Shown: piece after piece, positions 1-5,554 of the stretch
Layout: each line of letters starts with the position of its first letter
How positions within the stretch are numbered: the stretch's first letter is position 1
Assembly: GCA_937973935.1 (NCBI GenBank)
Contig: CALJJF010000317.1
Location: 1 to 6,297, forward strand
Length of the DNA: 6,297 nt
DNA from: MKRK01 sp001896915
GTDB taxonomy: Bacteria; Bacillota; Clostridia; Oscillospirales; Acutalibacteraceae
Direction of reading: 5' to 3'
The notes under the pieces: generated by a model
The model's input: the letters and a program-made list of their open reading frames with translations, nothing else
Told to the model about the DNA's origin: nothing
Database searches by the model: none
Program-made: the position numbers and the translations under genes

Positions 1-214
1 TCGATATTTTCCACTGAATAGAGTCAAATAACCGTTTTGCCTTGTCGGGGTCGGTATATATCCCCTTACAATGAAAAAGAGTATCCTGAAAATCATTGTT
101 TTCGTCCACAATCCCCGTCACATGATCCTTTGCATAATAATACTCATACACGCAGCACAACAGCCCTTCAAAGCTGCCGTCATATAAATACACTACATCT
201 GCCCCGTCAGACAT
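1..214 (-). CDS. Probable DNA metabolism protein, TIGR03915-like (UDG-related partner of the radical SAM protein), 3' partial
   Basis: This is the N-terminal 71 codons of a gene that runs off the left edge. The visible protein starts MSDGADVVYLYDGSFEGLL, continues with CCVYEYYYAKDH, and later has IYTDPDKAKRLFDSIQWKIS. The YDGSFEGLL start, the TD..KA.R segment and the S-I-x-x-K-I-S segment are what I recall for the TIGR03915 family (SAM-7-link protein, DUF4130-type, with a uracil-DNA-glycosylase-related C-terminal part); full members are about 250 residues. The start codon lies inside the end of the upstream radical SAM gene, in another frame, with a 22-base overlap, so the two are probably translationally coupled and share the SOS-type promoter at 1546-1575. 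The family is nearly always found beside the TIGR03916 radical SAM protein, and a role in DNA repair is inferred from that pairing. The part that would carry UDG-like motifs is outside the window, so catalysis cannot be judged. Confidence 0.88.
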   Translation of the reverse strand, partial: MSDGADVVYLYDGSFEGLLCCVYEYYYAKDHVTGIVDENNDFQDTLFHCKGIYTDPDKAKRLFDSIQWKIS

Positions 215-1500
215 TGCACCACATCCTCCCTCGTAATCAGCCTGTTGTCAAACATGGACAATTGTTCAAACTCCACAGGAGGCAGCATAGCAAGGCTTTT
301 GTCTGATAAAAGCCCCCGCAAAATCCCGTCATGGTTGATTTTCAGCCCCTCAATGGTTTTTCCGCTGCAGGTCACAAAATATTGGGCCCGTTTCAAAACC
401 GCACCGATCTTTTTCAGCCCTTTAAAATCAATGGTACAGCTTCGCCGTGTTTCCACAATTTTTTTTGCACTGTTCACACCGATCCCCGGCACACGCAGCA
501 GCATTTCCAGGGGCGCCCGGTTGACCTCCACAGGGAACTGATCCAGATGATTCACCGCCCAGTTGCATTTCGGGTCAATCAGCGGATTGAAATTCGGATT
601 TTGCTCGTCCAGCAGCTCGCTGGCGGTAAACCCGTAGAACCGCAGCAGCCAATCGGCCTGATACAGCCGGTGCTCCCGTAAAAGAGGCGGTTTTGAATCC
701 ACACTGGGCAATAAGGAATGTGCAACTACGGGCATATAAGCCGAATAATACACCCGGCGCATCTTGTATTTTTGATATAAACTCTCCGAAAGCATGATGA
801 TTTTTTTGTCGCTGTCCGGCGTTGCTCCCACAATCATCTGGGTGCTTTGACCGGAGGGAATAAACTTCGGTGCATTCTGATACTTCACCAGCGCTTCTTT
901 ATTCTCAATGATACCGTGCTTGATTGCCTTCATGGGCTTTAAGATGGATTCCTTTGTTTTGTTGGGTGCCAACAGCAAAAGGCTTTCCTGTGACGGCAGC
1001 TCAATATTCACGCTCATCCTGTCCGCCAACATCCCAAGCTGTGTAATCAGCCCGTTGTCCGCCCCCGGGATTGCCTTGACATGGATATACCCGTTGAACC
1101 CATACTCATGCCGCAAAATCTTCAGCGCCCCAATCAGCTGCTCACAGGTATAGTCCGGGTTTCGTATCACCCCGGAGCTCAAAAACAATCCCTCGATATA
1201 ATTTCTCCGATAAAAATTAATGGTCAGATCGGCGATTTCGACGGGGGTAAAGGCTGCCCGTTTGATTTCATTGGAGGAACGGTTGTAACAGTATTTGCAG
1301 TCATAAATACAATAGTTTGTCATGAGTATTTTTAAAAGAGAAATGCATCGCCCGTCCGCCGCAAAGCTGTGGCAGATTCCAAACTTCACGGCATTCCCGA
1401 TCCCGCCTGCGGCATTCTTCCGATCGGTTCCGCTGGAAGCACAGGAAACATCATATTTCGCCGCATCAGCCAATATAGTCAGCTTTTCACATACATCCAT
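193..1500 (-). CDS. Putative DNA modification/repair radical SAM protein (TIGR03916-like)
   Basis: A 435-aa protein opening MDVCEKLTILADAAKYDVSC, the usual N-terminus of the TIGR03916 family. The radical SAM cluster motif CIYDCKYC (Cys64, Cys68, Cys71; CX3CX2C) would bind a [4Fe-4S] cluster and SAM. It is followed by the family-typical segments FTPVEIADLTINFYRRNYIEG and GLFLSSGVIRNPDYT. The C-terminal part has a helix-hairpin-helix DNA-binding motif, VNRAPLEMLLRVPGIGVNSA, around residues 327-352. The reading frame stays open to an ATG at 1617, but that extension crosses the promoter and LexA box; the ATG at 1500 has an AGGAAGG ribosome binding site 9 bases upstream and gives the usual family length. 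The gene overlaps its downstream partner by 22 bases. The family is predicted to act on DNA because of the HhH domain and the UDG-like partner; substrate and reaction are unknown to me. The LexA box here independently supports a DNA-damage role. Confidence 0.93.
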   Translation of the reverse strand: MDVCEKLTILADAAKYDVSCASSGTDRKNAAGGIGNAVKFGICHSFAADGRCISLLKILMTNYCIYDCKYCYNRSSNEIKRAAFTPVEIADLTINFYRRNYIEGLFLSSGVIRNPDYTCEQLIGALKILRHEYGFNGYIHVKAIPGADNGLITQLGMLADRMSVNIELPSQESLLLLAPNKTKESILKPMKAIKHGIIENKEALVKYQNAPKFIPSGQSTQMIVGATPDSDKKIIMLSESLYQKYKMRRVYYSAYMPVVAHSLLPSVDSKPPLLREHRLYQADWLLRFYGFTASELLDEQNPNFNPLIDPKCNWAVNHLDQFPVEVNRAPLEMLLRVPGIGVNSAKKIVETRRSCTIDFKGLKKIGAVLKRAQYFVTCSGKTIEGLKINHDGILRGLLSDKSLAMLPPVEFEQLSMFDNRLITREDVVQCLTGQM

Positions 1501-1509
1501 CCGACGATT

Positions 1510-1516
1510 CCTTCCT
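1510..1516 (-). promoter_or_regulatory. Ribosome binding site deciding the radical SAM start
   Basis: AGGAAGG on the minus strand, 9 bases before the ATG at 1500. The alternative upstream ATG codons lie in or above the promoter, so this site selects the 435-aa product. Confidence 0.8.
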
Positions 1517-1545
1517 TTTCTAAAACCATAACATCCAATAGTCAT

Positions 1546-1575
1546 ATTATAAGCCTGAACATATGTTCGTGTCAA
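1546..1575 (-). promoter_or_regulatory. Sigma-A promoter of the radical SAM/UDG-like pair
   Basis: On the minus strand, TTGACA (1575-1570) and TATAAT (1551-1546) are both exact consensus, separated by 18 bases. Transcription would start near 1539, leaving an untranslated leader of about 39 bases before the ATG at 1500. The spacer is occupied by a LexA-type palindrome, so transcription should be repressed until DNA damage. Confidence 0.87.
1557..1568. promoter_or_regulatory. LexA (DinR) SOS box
   Basis: GAACATATGTTC is a perfect 12-base palindrome. Read on the minus strand with one flanking base it is CGAACATATGTTC, matching the Bacillus/Clostridium LexA consensus CGAAC-N4-GTTCG except at the last G. 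It sits wholly between the -35 and -10 of the radical SAM promoter, where bound LexA would block RNA polymerase. It is about 43 bases from the -35 of the divergent promoter at 1611, so control of that gene is less likely. Confidence 0.88.
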
Positions 1576-1610
1576 TAGTATTCCCAACATTTTTATAAAA
1601 ACCAACACTC

Positions 1611-1639
1611 TTGACAAAAATTTTATTCCATGCTATAGT
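1611..1639 (+). promoter_or_regulatory. Sigma-A promoter of the leader and MutS2-like gene
   Basis: TTGACA at 1611-1616 and TATAGT at 1634-1639 with a 17-base spacer; TGC just before the -10 makes it an extended -10 promoter. Transcription should start near 1646, about 250 bases before the TTG start of the MutS2-like gene. A strong promoter with a long leader suggests that control is after initiation. Confidence 0.87.
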
Positions 1640-1671
1640 AAAATCATTGAATTACAAAAGGTGGAGTATTG

Positions 1672-1707
1672 ATGTCGGTATTATCTGTTTTGGTGACCGT
1701 CAACTAA
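1672..1707 (+). CDS. Leader peptide MSVLSVLVTVN (11 aa)
   Basis: A short open frame, ATG to TAA, encoding MSVLSVLVTVN. It lies about 26 bases after the predicted transcription start and has a very strong ribosome binding site, AAGGTGGAG (1658-1666), 5 bases before the ATG. It stops 10 bases before the first base of a long hairpin (stem at 1717-1765), and two terminator-like structures follow before the MutS2-like gene. Such a layout is known from leaders of ribosome-targeting antibiotic resistance genes (erm, tet(M), ABC-F types), where a slowed ribosome on the leader changes downstream RNA folding. It has no run of one amino-acid codon, which argues against amino-acid starvation sensing. That the peptide is translated is inferred from its ribosome binding site and position; I do not recognise it as a named peptide. 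Confidence 0.7.
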   Translation: MSVLSVLVTVN

Positions 1708-1716
1708 ATACAGTTG

Positions 1717-1765
1717 CAAAGGAAACGCTGTTGCGGGCATGCCCGTCTTTTTGCCGTTTCTTTTG
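1717..1765 (+). promoter_or_regulatory. Leader hairpin A downstream of the leader peptide
   Basis: CAAAGGAAACG (1717-1727) pairs with CGTTTCTTTTG (1755-1765) over 11 positions with a single G-U pair. Inside it, CGGGCATGCCCG (1734-1745) is self-complementary. A ribosome near the end of the leader peptide would cover the left arm. The right arm has a second possible partner, CAATGAAAC at 1788-1796, so the region can refold. Confidence 0.65.
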
Positions 1766-1798
1766 AGATACGCCTGACAGACTGCTTCAATGAAACAC

Positions 1799-1821
1799 AT
1801 GCGGCTAGGCCGCATTTTTTT
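1799..1821 (+). terminator. Intrinsic terminator T1 in the leader (attenuator)
   Basis: ATGCGGC (1799-1805), loop TAG, GCCGCAT (1809-1815): a perfect 7-bp stem running into seven T residues (1815-1821). It lies after the leader peptide and before the MutS2-like gene, in the gene's own direction, so it should act as a premature terminator rather than end an upstream gene, since none ends here on this strand. Confidence 0.8.
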
Positions 1822-1876
1822 ATGCCCGCAAAGCTTCTGCACAAAATAGGTGTAGAATTTTTTGCGGGTATTTTTA
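1821..1876 (+). terminator. Second attenuator hairpin T2, just before the MutS2-like ribosome binding site
   Basis: Bases 1822-1833 pair with 1860-1871 (12 positions, two G-U), and an inner helix pairs TTCT/ACA (1835-1838, 1841-1843) with TGT/AGAA (1851-1857). The stem ends in five T residues (1871-1875). The left arm, ATGCCCGCAA (1822-1831), can instead pair perfectly over 10 bases with TTGCGGGCAT at 1731-1740 in the loop of hairpin A, so T2 and this long-range helix exclude each other. The hairpin ends about 11 bases before the AAGGAG site at 1883-1888 and might also affect its access. Confidence 0.65.
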
Positions 1877-1896
1877 TATGATAAGGAGTTTTTACA

Positions 1897-3840
1897 TTGA
1901 ACAACCATCATCAAATACTGGAATTTAATTGCATCCTATCCAAGCTGGCAGACCATGCTCTGTCGGAAACGGCTAAAAATAAATGCCTGTCCCTAACGCC
2001 TTATTTCAGCGAGAGAGAGGCAAAAAAGCATCTCGAGGATACCACTCAGGCGAAACGCATTATTTGTGAGGCAGGCTCTCCCCCTTTGTCCGCAATGGCT
2101 GACTTAGAAAAGCTCATCACCCTCACCGAAGCGGGCGACATGCTCTTACCAGACCAGCTTGAGAAATTCATGTCCTTTTTCTCCGCCTGTAAGCGTCTGA
2201 AGCAGTATTTAAAACGTGCCCAATCCGCAAGTCCCAAAATTGGCTCCTATGGCAGCTCCATCATTGACCTGACAATATTATTTGACGAAATCGACCGTTG
2301 CATCCGAAACGGTCGGGTAGACAGCGCCGCTTCCAAGGAATTATACAATGTCCGAAGAAAATCAGAGCAAGTCAATGATCAGATCAAAGCCAAGCTAACT
2401 ACCATTCTCTCCAAAAACAAAGCATGGTTTTCCGACAGCTTTGTCTCTTTTCGGGGCGGACATTACACGCTCCCGGTAAAACGCGAGCACAAAAACAATG
2501 TACCCGGCTCGGTGATAGAAATCTCAAACACAGGCGGCACGTGTTTCATCGAGCCATCCTCGGTGTCAAAACTGCAGCAGGAATATGACACCTTGGAAAT
2601 CGAAGAAGACTGTGAAATCCGAAGAATTCTATACACCCTGACCGCAGAAATCAATGATGCCCTGCCTGATATCCGCCGTAACATAGAGGCCATGGAAACA
2701 CTGGACTTTCTCTTTGCAAAAGCAAAGCTGAGCATTGCCATGAAAGCCGGCCCCATCAGCCTGACCACGGAGCGGATCATCCGAATTGAAAGCGCCCGGC
2801 ACCCGTTGTTATGCCCGGAGGCGGCCGTCCCCCTTTGCTTCACCCTGGGCGGTGAAACCCGGGGCATGGTCATCACCGGCCCCAACACCGGCGGAAAAAC
2901 CGTCACGTTAAAAACCGTGGGGCTTCTGTCCCTGATGGCACAAAGCGGTCTTCACGTTCCGGCGGAGGAAGCAAGTGTCTTCACCATGAACAACCTCTTC
3001 CTGTGCGACATCGGCGACGGACAAAGCATCTCTGAAAATCTGTCCACCTTCTCATCACATATGAAAAATGTCATTGGTATATTAGAAGAAGCGACCGACG
3101 AATCCCTCGTTTTACTGGACGAACTGGGTTCCGGCACCGACCCGGCAGAGGGCATGGGGCTGGCGATTGCCATACTGGAAGAGCTGTGTAACCGTGGCTG
3201 CCTTTTTGTCACCACCACCCATTATCCCGAGGTAAAGGATTATGCCATCCATAGAGAAGGGCTGGAAAACGCCCGCATGGCCTTTGACCGTCAAACTCTG
3301 ACTCCTCTGTACCGTCTGGAAATGGGCGAAGCTGGGGAAAGCTGCGCATTATATATTGCACAACGGCTCGGTATGCCCGACCATATCATAAAAAACGCAT
3401 CCAGCGCAGCATACAGCACCAAAAAACTGGACGCATCCCCATCAGATCCCCACTTTCTTTTTCACCCCTCACCCAACCCACAAGCGTCCATCCCGTCTCC
3501 AAAGATTGTTCCCGACCTTCCGGCGAAGCCGGTATCATCCGTGTCACAACAGTTCAATATCGGAGACAGCGTAGTGGTGTACCCCGAAAAGGAAATCGGT
3601 ATTGTCTTTGCAACTGCCAACGAAAAAGGGGAAGTCGGCGTGCAGGTGAAAAAAACCAAAAAGATGATTTCTCACAAACGTATCAAGCTTCAGGTTTCCG
3701 CCTCACAGCTTTATCCGGAAAATTATGACTTCAGCATTCTCTTTGACACGGTAGAAACCAGAAAAACAAGGCATCAAATGACCAAACACCATGACAAAAA
3801 TAACATGATCATCCTTGAGGAAGGCTCAAAAGAACCATAA
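1897..3840 (+). CDS. MutS2-like ATPase lacking the Smr domain
   Basis: A 647-aa protein of the MutS2 branch of the MutS family. It starts at TTG with AAGGAG 8 bases upstream. The N-terminal half (about 1-290) is the MutS2 core/lever region; MutS domains I (mismatch recognition) and II are absent. The ATPase has Walker A GPNTGGKT (328-335), signature SENLSTFSSHM (379-389), Walker B LVLLDE (404-409) and the TTTHY switch (439-443), all intact. In full-length MutS2 (about 785 aa) a coiled-coil arm, a KOW domain and a C-terminal Smr domain follow. Here a short Pro/Ser-rich linker (about 511-548) replaces most of the arm, a KOW-like segment remains (about 553-600), and the Smr domain is missing, replaced by a tail beginning QLYPENYDFSILFD. 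MutS2 of B. subtilis is known to bind collided ribosomes. This shorter paralogue, with its antibiotic-style leader, may act on ribosomes too; a DNA role cannot be excluded. It is monocistronic by spacing and promoters. Confidence 0.9.
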   Translation: MNNHHQILEFNCILSKLADHALSETAKNKCLSLTPYFSEREAKKHLEDTTQAKRIICEAGSPPLSAMADLEKLITLTEAGDMLLPDQLEKFMSFFSACKRLKQYLKRAQSASPKIGSYGSSIIDLTILFDEIDRCIRNGRVDSAASKELYNVRRKSEQVNDQIKAKLTTILSKNKAWFSDSFVSFRGGHYTLPVKREHKNNVPGSVIEISNTGGTCFIEPSSVSKLQQEYDTLEIEEDCEIRRILYTLTAEINDALPDIRRNIEAMETLDFLFAKAKLSIAMKAGPISLTTERIIRIESARHPLLCPEAAVPLCFTLGGETRGMVITGPNTGGKTVTLKTVGLLSLMAQSGLHVPAEEASVFTMNNLFLCDIGDGQSISENLSTFSSHMKNVIGILEEATDESLVLLDELGSGTDPAEGMGLAIAILEELCNRGCLFVTTTHYPEVKDYAIHREGLENARMAFDRQTLTPLYRLEMGEAGESCALYIAQRLGMPDHIIKNASSAAYSTKKLDASPSDPHFLFHPSPNPQASIPSPKIVPDLPAKPVSSVSQQFNIGDSVVVYPEKEIGIVFATANEKGEVGVQVKKTKKMISHKRIKLQVSASQLYPENYDFSILFDTVETRKTRHQMTKHHDKNNMIILEEGSKEP

Positions 3841-3877
3841 ACAAAAGCATCCCGGAACCCCGGTCAGTCCATCCGTC

Positions 3878-3930
3878 GGATTGTCCGCTACCTTTGGATT
3901 GTCCGACAAAAACGGGCGGACAATCCAAAG
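3878..3930. repeat. Triple GGATTGTCCG decamer with a 14-bp hairpin
   Basis: GGATTGTCCG occurs directly at 3878-3887 and 3896-3905 (18-base period) and inverted at 3917-3926. The second and third copies belong to a perfect 14-bp inverted repeat, CTTTGGATTGTCCG (3892-3905) and its complement (3917-3930), with an 11-base loop. It lies 38 bases after the MutS2-like stop codon and about 38 bases before the -35 of the next gene. No T run follows on either strand, so it is a weak fit for an intrinsic terminator; an RNA 3'-end stabiliser or a protein-binding operator for the next gene are alternatives. Confidence 0.75.
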
Positions 3931-3968
3931 ACTTATTCATTGTCAAATTAATTTTCATATAAAATAGT

Positions 3969-3997
3969 TTGTAAAATGGTAAAAGATATGCTAAAAT
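3969..3997 (+). promoter_or_regulatory. Probable promoter of the QueD-like membrane protein gene
   Basis: TTGTAA (3969-3974) and TAAAAT (3992-3997) with a 17-base spacer, in an AT-rich stretch. Transcription would start near 4004, leaving a leader of only about 22 bases that holds the ribosome binding site GAGGGGGG (4011-4018). That leaves no room for a riboswitch such as preQ1. Confidence 0.6.
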
Positions 3998-4025
3998 AAT
4001 ATATGATTGAGAGGGGGGCAGCGTA

Positions 4026-5309
4026 ATGTCGAAACAGGAATATCGCTTCATTTTTTATCTGGACGCAATGCACTCCATTATAACAAACGGTGTCCGTGGA
4101 AGTGAGCACCAGCATACCTGGAAAATCGGCTTAACTGTTTTCAAGCTCAATGATAATTTTATTGAATTCCATGAATTTGAACAGGTCATCAAGGAGTTTT
4201 TATCCATTTATCAAAACAAAAATTTTGATCGGCTCCCTTATTTTGAGGACTGTGTTCCCACCATAGAAAACATCACTGAATATTTCAAAGTACAGTTGGA
4301 GAGTCTTTTGTTCTTGCGTGGCTGGCAACTGCTCCGCATCGAAATCAGCGATTCTCCCAACAGAACCTACATCTATAAAACCGATCATGAAGCTCCCGAA
4401 AAACATCGGAATTTATCTACGGATCCCGTAGGAAAATTTTTTGCACCCAAACCCCTGATTGACAAAACCGAAGCACCTGCCTCCCCTGCCGGACCAACCG
4501 CTGTGCAACCCCCTGTATCCGAACCTCCCTATACAAAGCCCTCCGAATACACCGAGCATTTTGCCGCCGAAATCCCCGAACCGCAAGCGAATGTATCCAC
4601 GTCCTTAAACGTCATTCCGGACGCACCGCTCATTCCCGAAACACTGCTGCGTGACGAGGAAGCGGTTTTGAACAATAATCTCGAACAATATGTGGATGAC
4701 CGTTTCAATCAATTTTTTGAAAAAATATCCAAACGGCATGATTTCACTACTCCAATACCCGAACCCCTTCCCACAACAGCCTCCCCGAAAGTGCCGCCCT
4801 TACAAGCTGAACCAAAACCCCTGGAACAACCAAAACCAGCTGCAGAACGGATCAGCATTCCAAAGCCCAGCTATTCCTATACCATTCCGAATATTGACGC
4901 AAAACCGATAGACGGTTTTGCAAGCACAAATTTGACGCTCCAAGAACCCGCTGACCCGCCATCTACTTTTGAAGAAATTCCATTGAGTGTATCAAAAGAT
5001 GAAACCCAGAAGCTATTCAAAAATATAGAGCACGCATTTTCAGATTTTCATACCAGCCTCCAACCCGAACCTACGCCATCGGATAACCGCATCTTTGACA
5101 GTCAAAAAATCCGAATAGAAACAAACAATTATAAAAAGAAAAGAGAGATCGAGTACGAACAACCGGTTTTATATCGAGAACTGGAAACTCTCATTCAAAA
5201 TGAAAGATCACGCATCAAAAAAAGAAAGCGGTTGTTATTGCTCTTAATTTCCCTGCTTGCGTTATCCGTATCCGCAGTGGTTATTTTAAAAATACTGCAC
5301 ATAATATAA
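4026..5309 (+). CDS. Tail-anchored protein with a degenerate 6-pyruvoyl-tetrahydropterin synthase/QueD-like domain
   Basis: A 427-aa protein in three parts. Residues 1-118 resemble the PTPS/QueD fold: the zinc histidines are present (His16 in DAMHSI; His28 and His30 in SEHQHTW), as are the NKNFDRLPYF segment and the PTIEN motif (78-82). The catalytic residues of the family are not: there is no Cys between His16 and His28, and the Asp-His of the usual LDHKNL segment is Gln63-Asn64. Residues about 120-370 form a Pro/Glu-rich, probably disordered linker. Residues 370-402 are strongly charged, with KKRKR before a single hydrophobic segment (about 403-425), so the bulk should be cytoplasmic and the C-terminus membrane-anchored. 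There is no signal peptide. The ATG has a GAGGGGGG ribosome binding site 7 bases upstream. It stands alone between its own promoter and a large hairpin and has no queuosine or folate genes beside it. I infer a zinc-containing, non-catalytic binding or scaffold domain; the function is unknown. Confidence 0.75.
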   Translation: MSKQEYRFIFYLDAMHSIITNGVRGSEHQHTWKIGLTVFKLNDNFIEFHEFEQVIKEFLSIYQNKNFDRLPYFEDCVPTIENITEYFKVQLESLLFLRGWQLLRIEISDSPNRTYIYKTDHEAPEKHRNLSTDPVGKFFAPKPLIDKTEAPASPAGPTAVQPPVSEPPYTKPSEYTEHFAAEIPEPQANVSTSLNVIPDAPLIPETLLRDEEAVLNNNLEQYVDDRFNQFFEKISKRHDFTTPIPEPLPTTASPKVPPLQAEPKPLEQPKPAAERISIPKPSYSYTIPNIDAKPIDGFASTNLTLQEPADPPSTFEEIPLSVSKDETQKLFKNIEHAFSDFHTSLQPEPTPSDNRIFDSQKIRIETNNYKKKREIEYEQPVLYRELETLIQNERSRIKKRKRLLLLLISLLALSVSAVVILKILHII

Positions 5310-5357
5310 GAGAGTAAACAGTGGTTACAAAACTCACTGCTTACTCTCTTATATTAT
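5301..5357. terminator. Long hairpin overlapping the stop codon of the QueD-like gene
   Basis: Bases 5301-5323 pair with 5335-5357 over 23 positions with one A-C mismatch; the loop is 11 bases. The left arm includes the last codons and the TAA stop (5307-5309). No T run follows on the plus strand, whereas on the minus strand the hairpin is followed by a T-rich stretch. It most likely ends or protects the transcript, but termination efficiency is uncertain. Confidence 0.65.
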
Positions 5358-5414
5358 GTAAACAAGAATTGAATCAGAATTTGTTTAAATATTTCTTAAA
5401 AATATCGTATTCCC

Positions 5415-5443
5415 TTGACAAATGGGGCATTAAGTCATATAAT
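5415..5443 (+). promoter_or_regulatory. speD: Consensus sigma-A promoter of speD
   Basis: TTGACA (5415-5420), a 17-base spacer, and TATAAT (5438-5443): an exact match in both boxes and the optimal spacing, with an A/T-rich stretch upstream that could serve as an UP element. Transcription would start near 5450. The strength of this promoter suggests regulation through the leader or at the protein level. Confidence 0.92.
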
Positions 5444-5449
5444 AAATCG

Positions 5450-5554
5450 TCAAAATTACTTACCATAACGCACCATCGTCGCCCAAGCAAACGCTTTTGC
5501 CGATACTGTTACGTTAGTAAGTATGATACAGCTTGATTGACTGAAAGGTTGCTG
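5450..5554 (+). promoter_or_regulatory. Structured 5' leader of speD, possible cis-regulatory RNA
   Basis: About 105 untranslated bases. A closing helix pairs ACTTAC (5458-5463) and TAACG (5466-5470) with CGTTA (5512-5516) and GTAAGT (5517-5522), with a 2-base bulge. Inside it, ATCG (5475-5478) can pair with CGAT (5501-5504) and AAGC (5485-5488) with GCTT (5493-5496). The ribosome binding site GAAAGG (5543-5548) lies outside. I do not recognise a known riboswitch; the folding was done by eye. Confidence 0.45.

Noticed and set aside
1501..1617. A 39-residue N-terminal extension of the radical SAM protein from an ATG at 1617.
   Set aside because: It would cover the TTGACA/TATAAT promoter and LexA box, has no family resemblance, and the ATG at 1500 has a good ribosome binding site and the typical MDVCEKL start.
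1658..1671. A T-box riboswitch, because of a GGTGG-like sequence in the leader.
   Set aside because: The sequence is the ribosome binding site of the leader peptide; there is no T-box core or specifier-loop arrangement around it.
1681..1914. Minus-strand open frames of 66 and 77 codons across the leader of the MutS2-like gene.
   Set aside because: They are antisense to an RNA-structured leader with terminator hairpins, and their predicted proteins show no recognisable domain or conserved pattern.
1897..3840. A canonical MutS mismatch repair protein.
   Set aside because: The mismatch-binding domain I and connector domain II are absent, and the N-terminus and KOW-like segment belong to the MutS2 branch.
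3878..3930. A CRISPR fragment or transposon end formed by the GGATTGTCCG repeats.
   Set aside because: There are only three short copies with uneven spacing and one inverted, and there is no transposase, target duplication or cas gene in the window.
4026..4380. A working QueD or pterin synthase for queuosine or folate synthesis.
   Set aside because: The catalytic Cys and the Asp-His pair are missing, no queuosine or folate genes are adjacent, and the leader is too short for a preQ1 riboswitch.
5321..5536. A 71-codon open frame starting in the hairpin after the QueD-like gene.
   Set aside because: It begins inside the hairpin loop, runs through the speD promoter and leader, and lacks a ribosome binding site and any recognisable family pattern.
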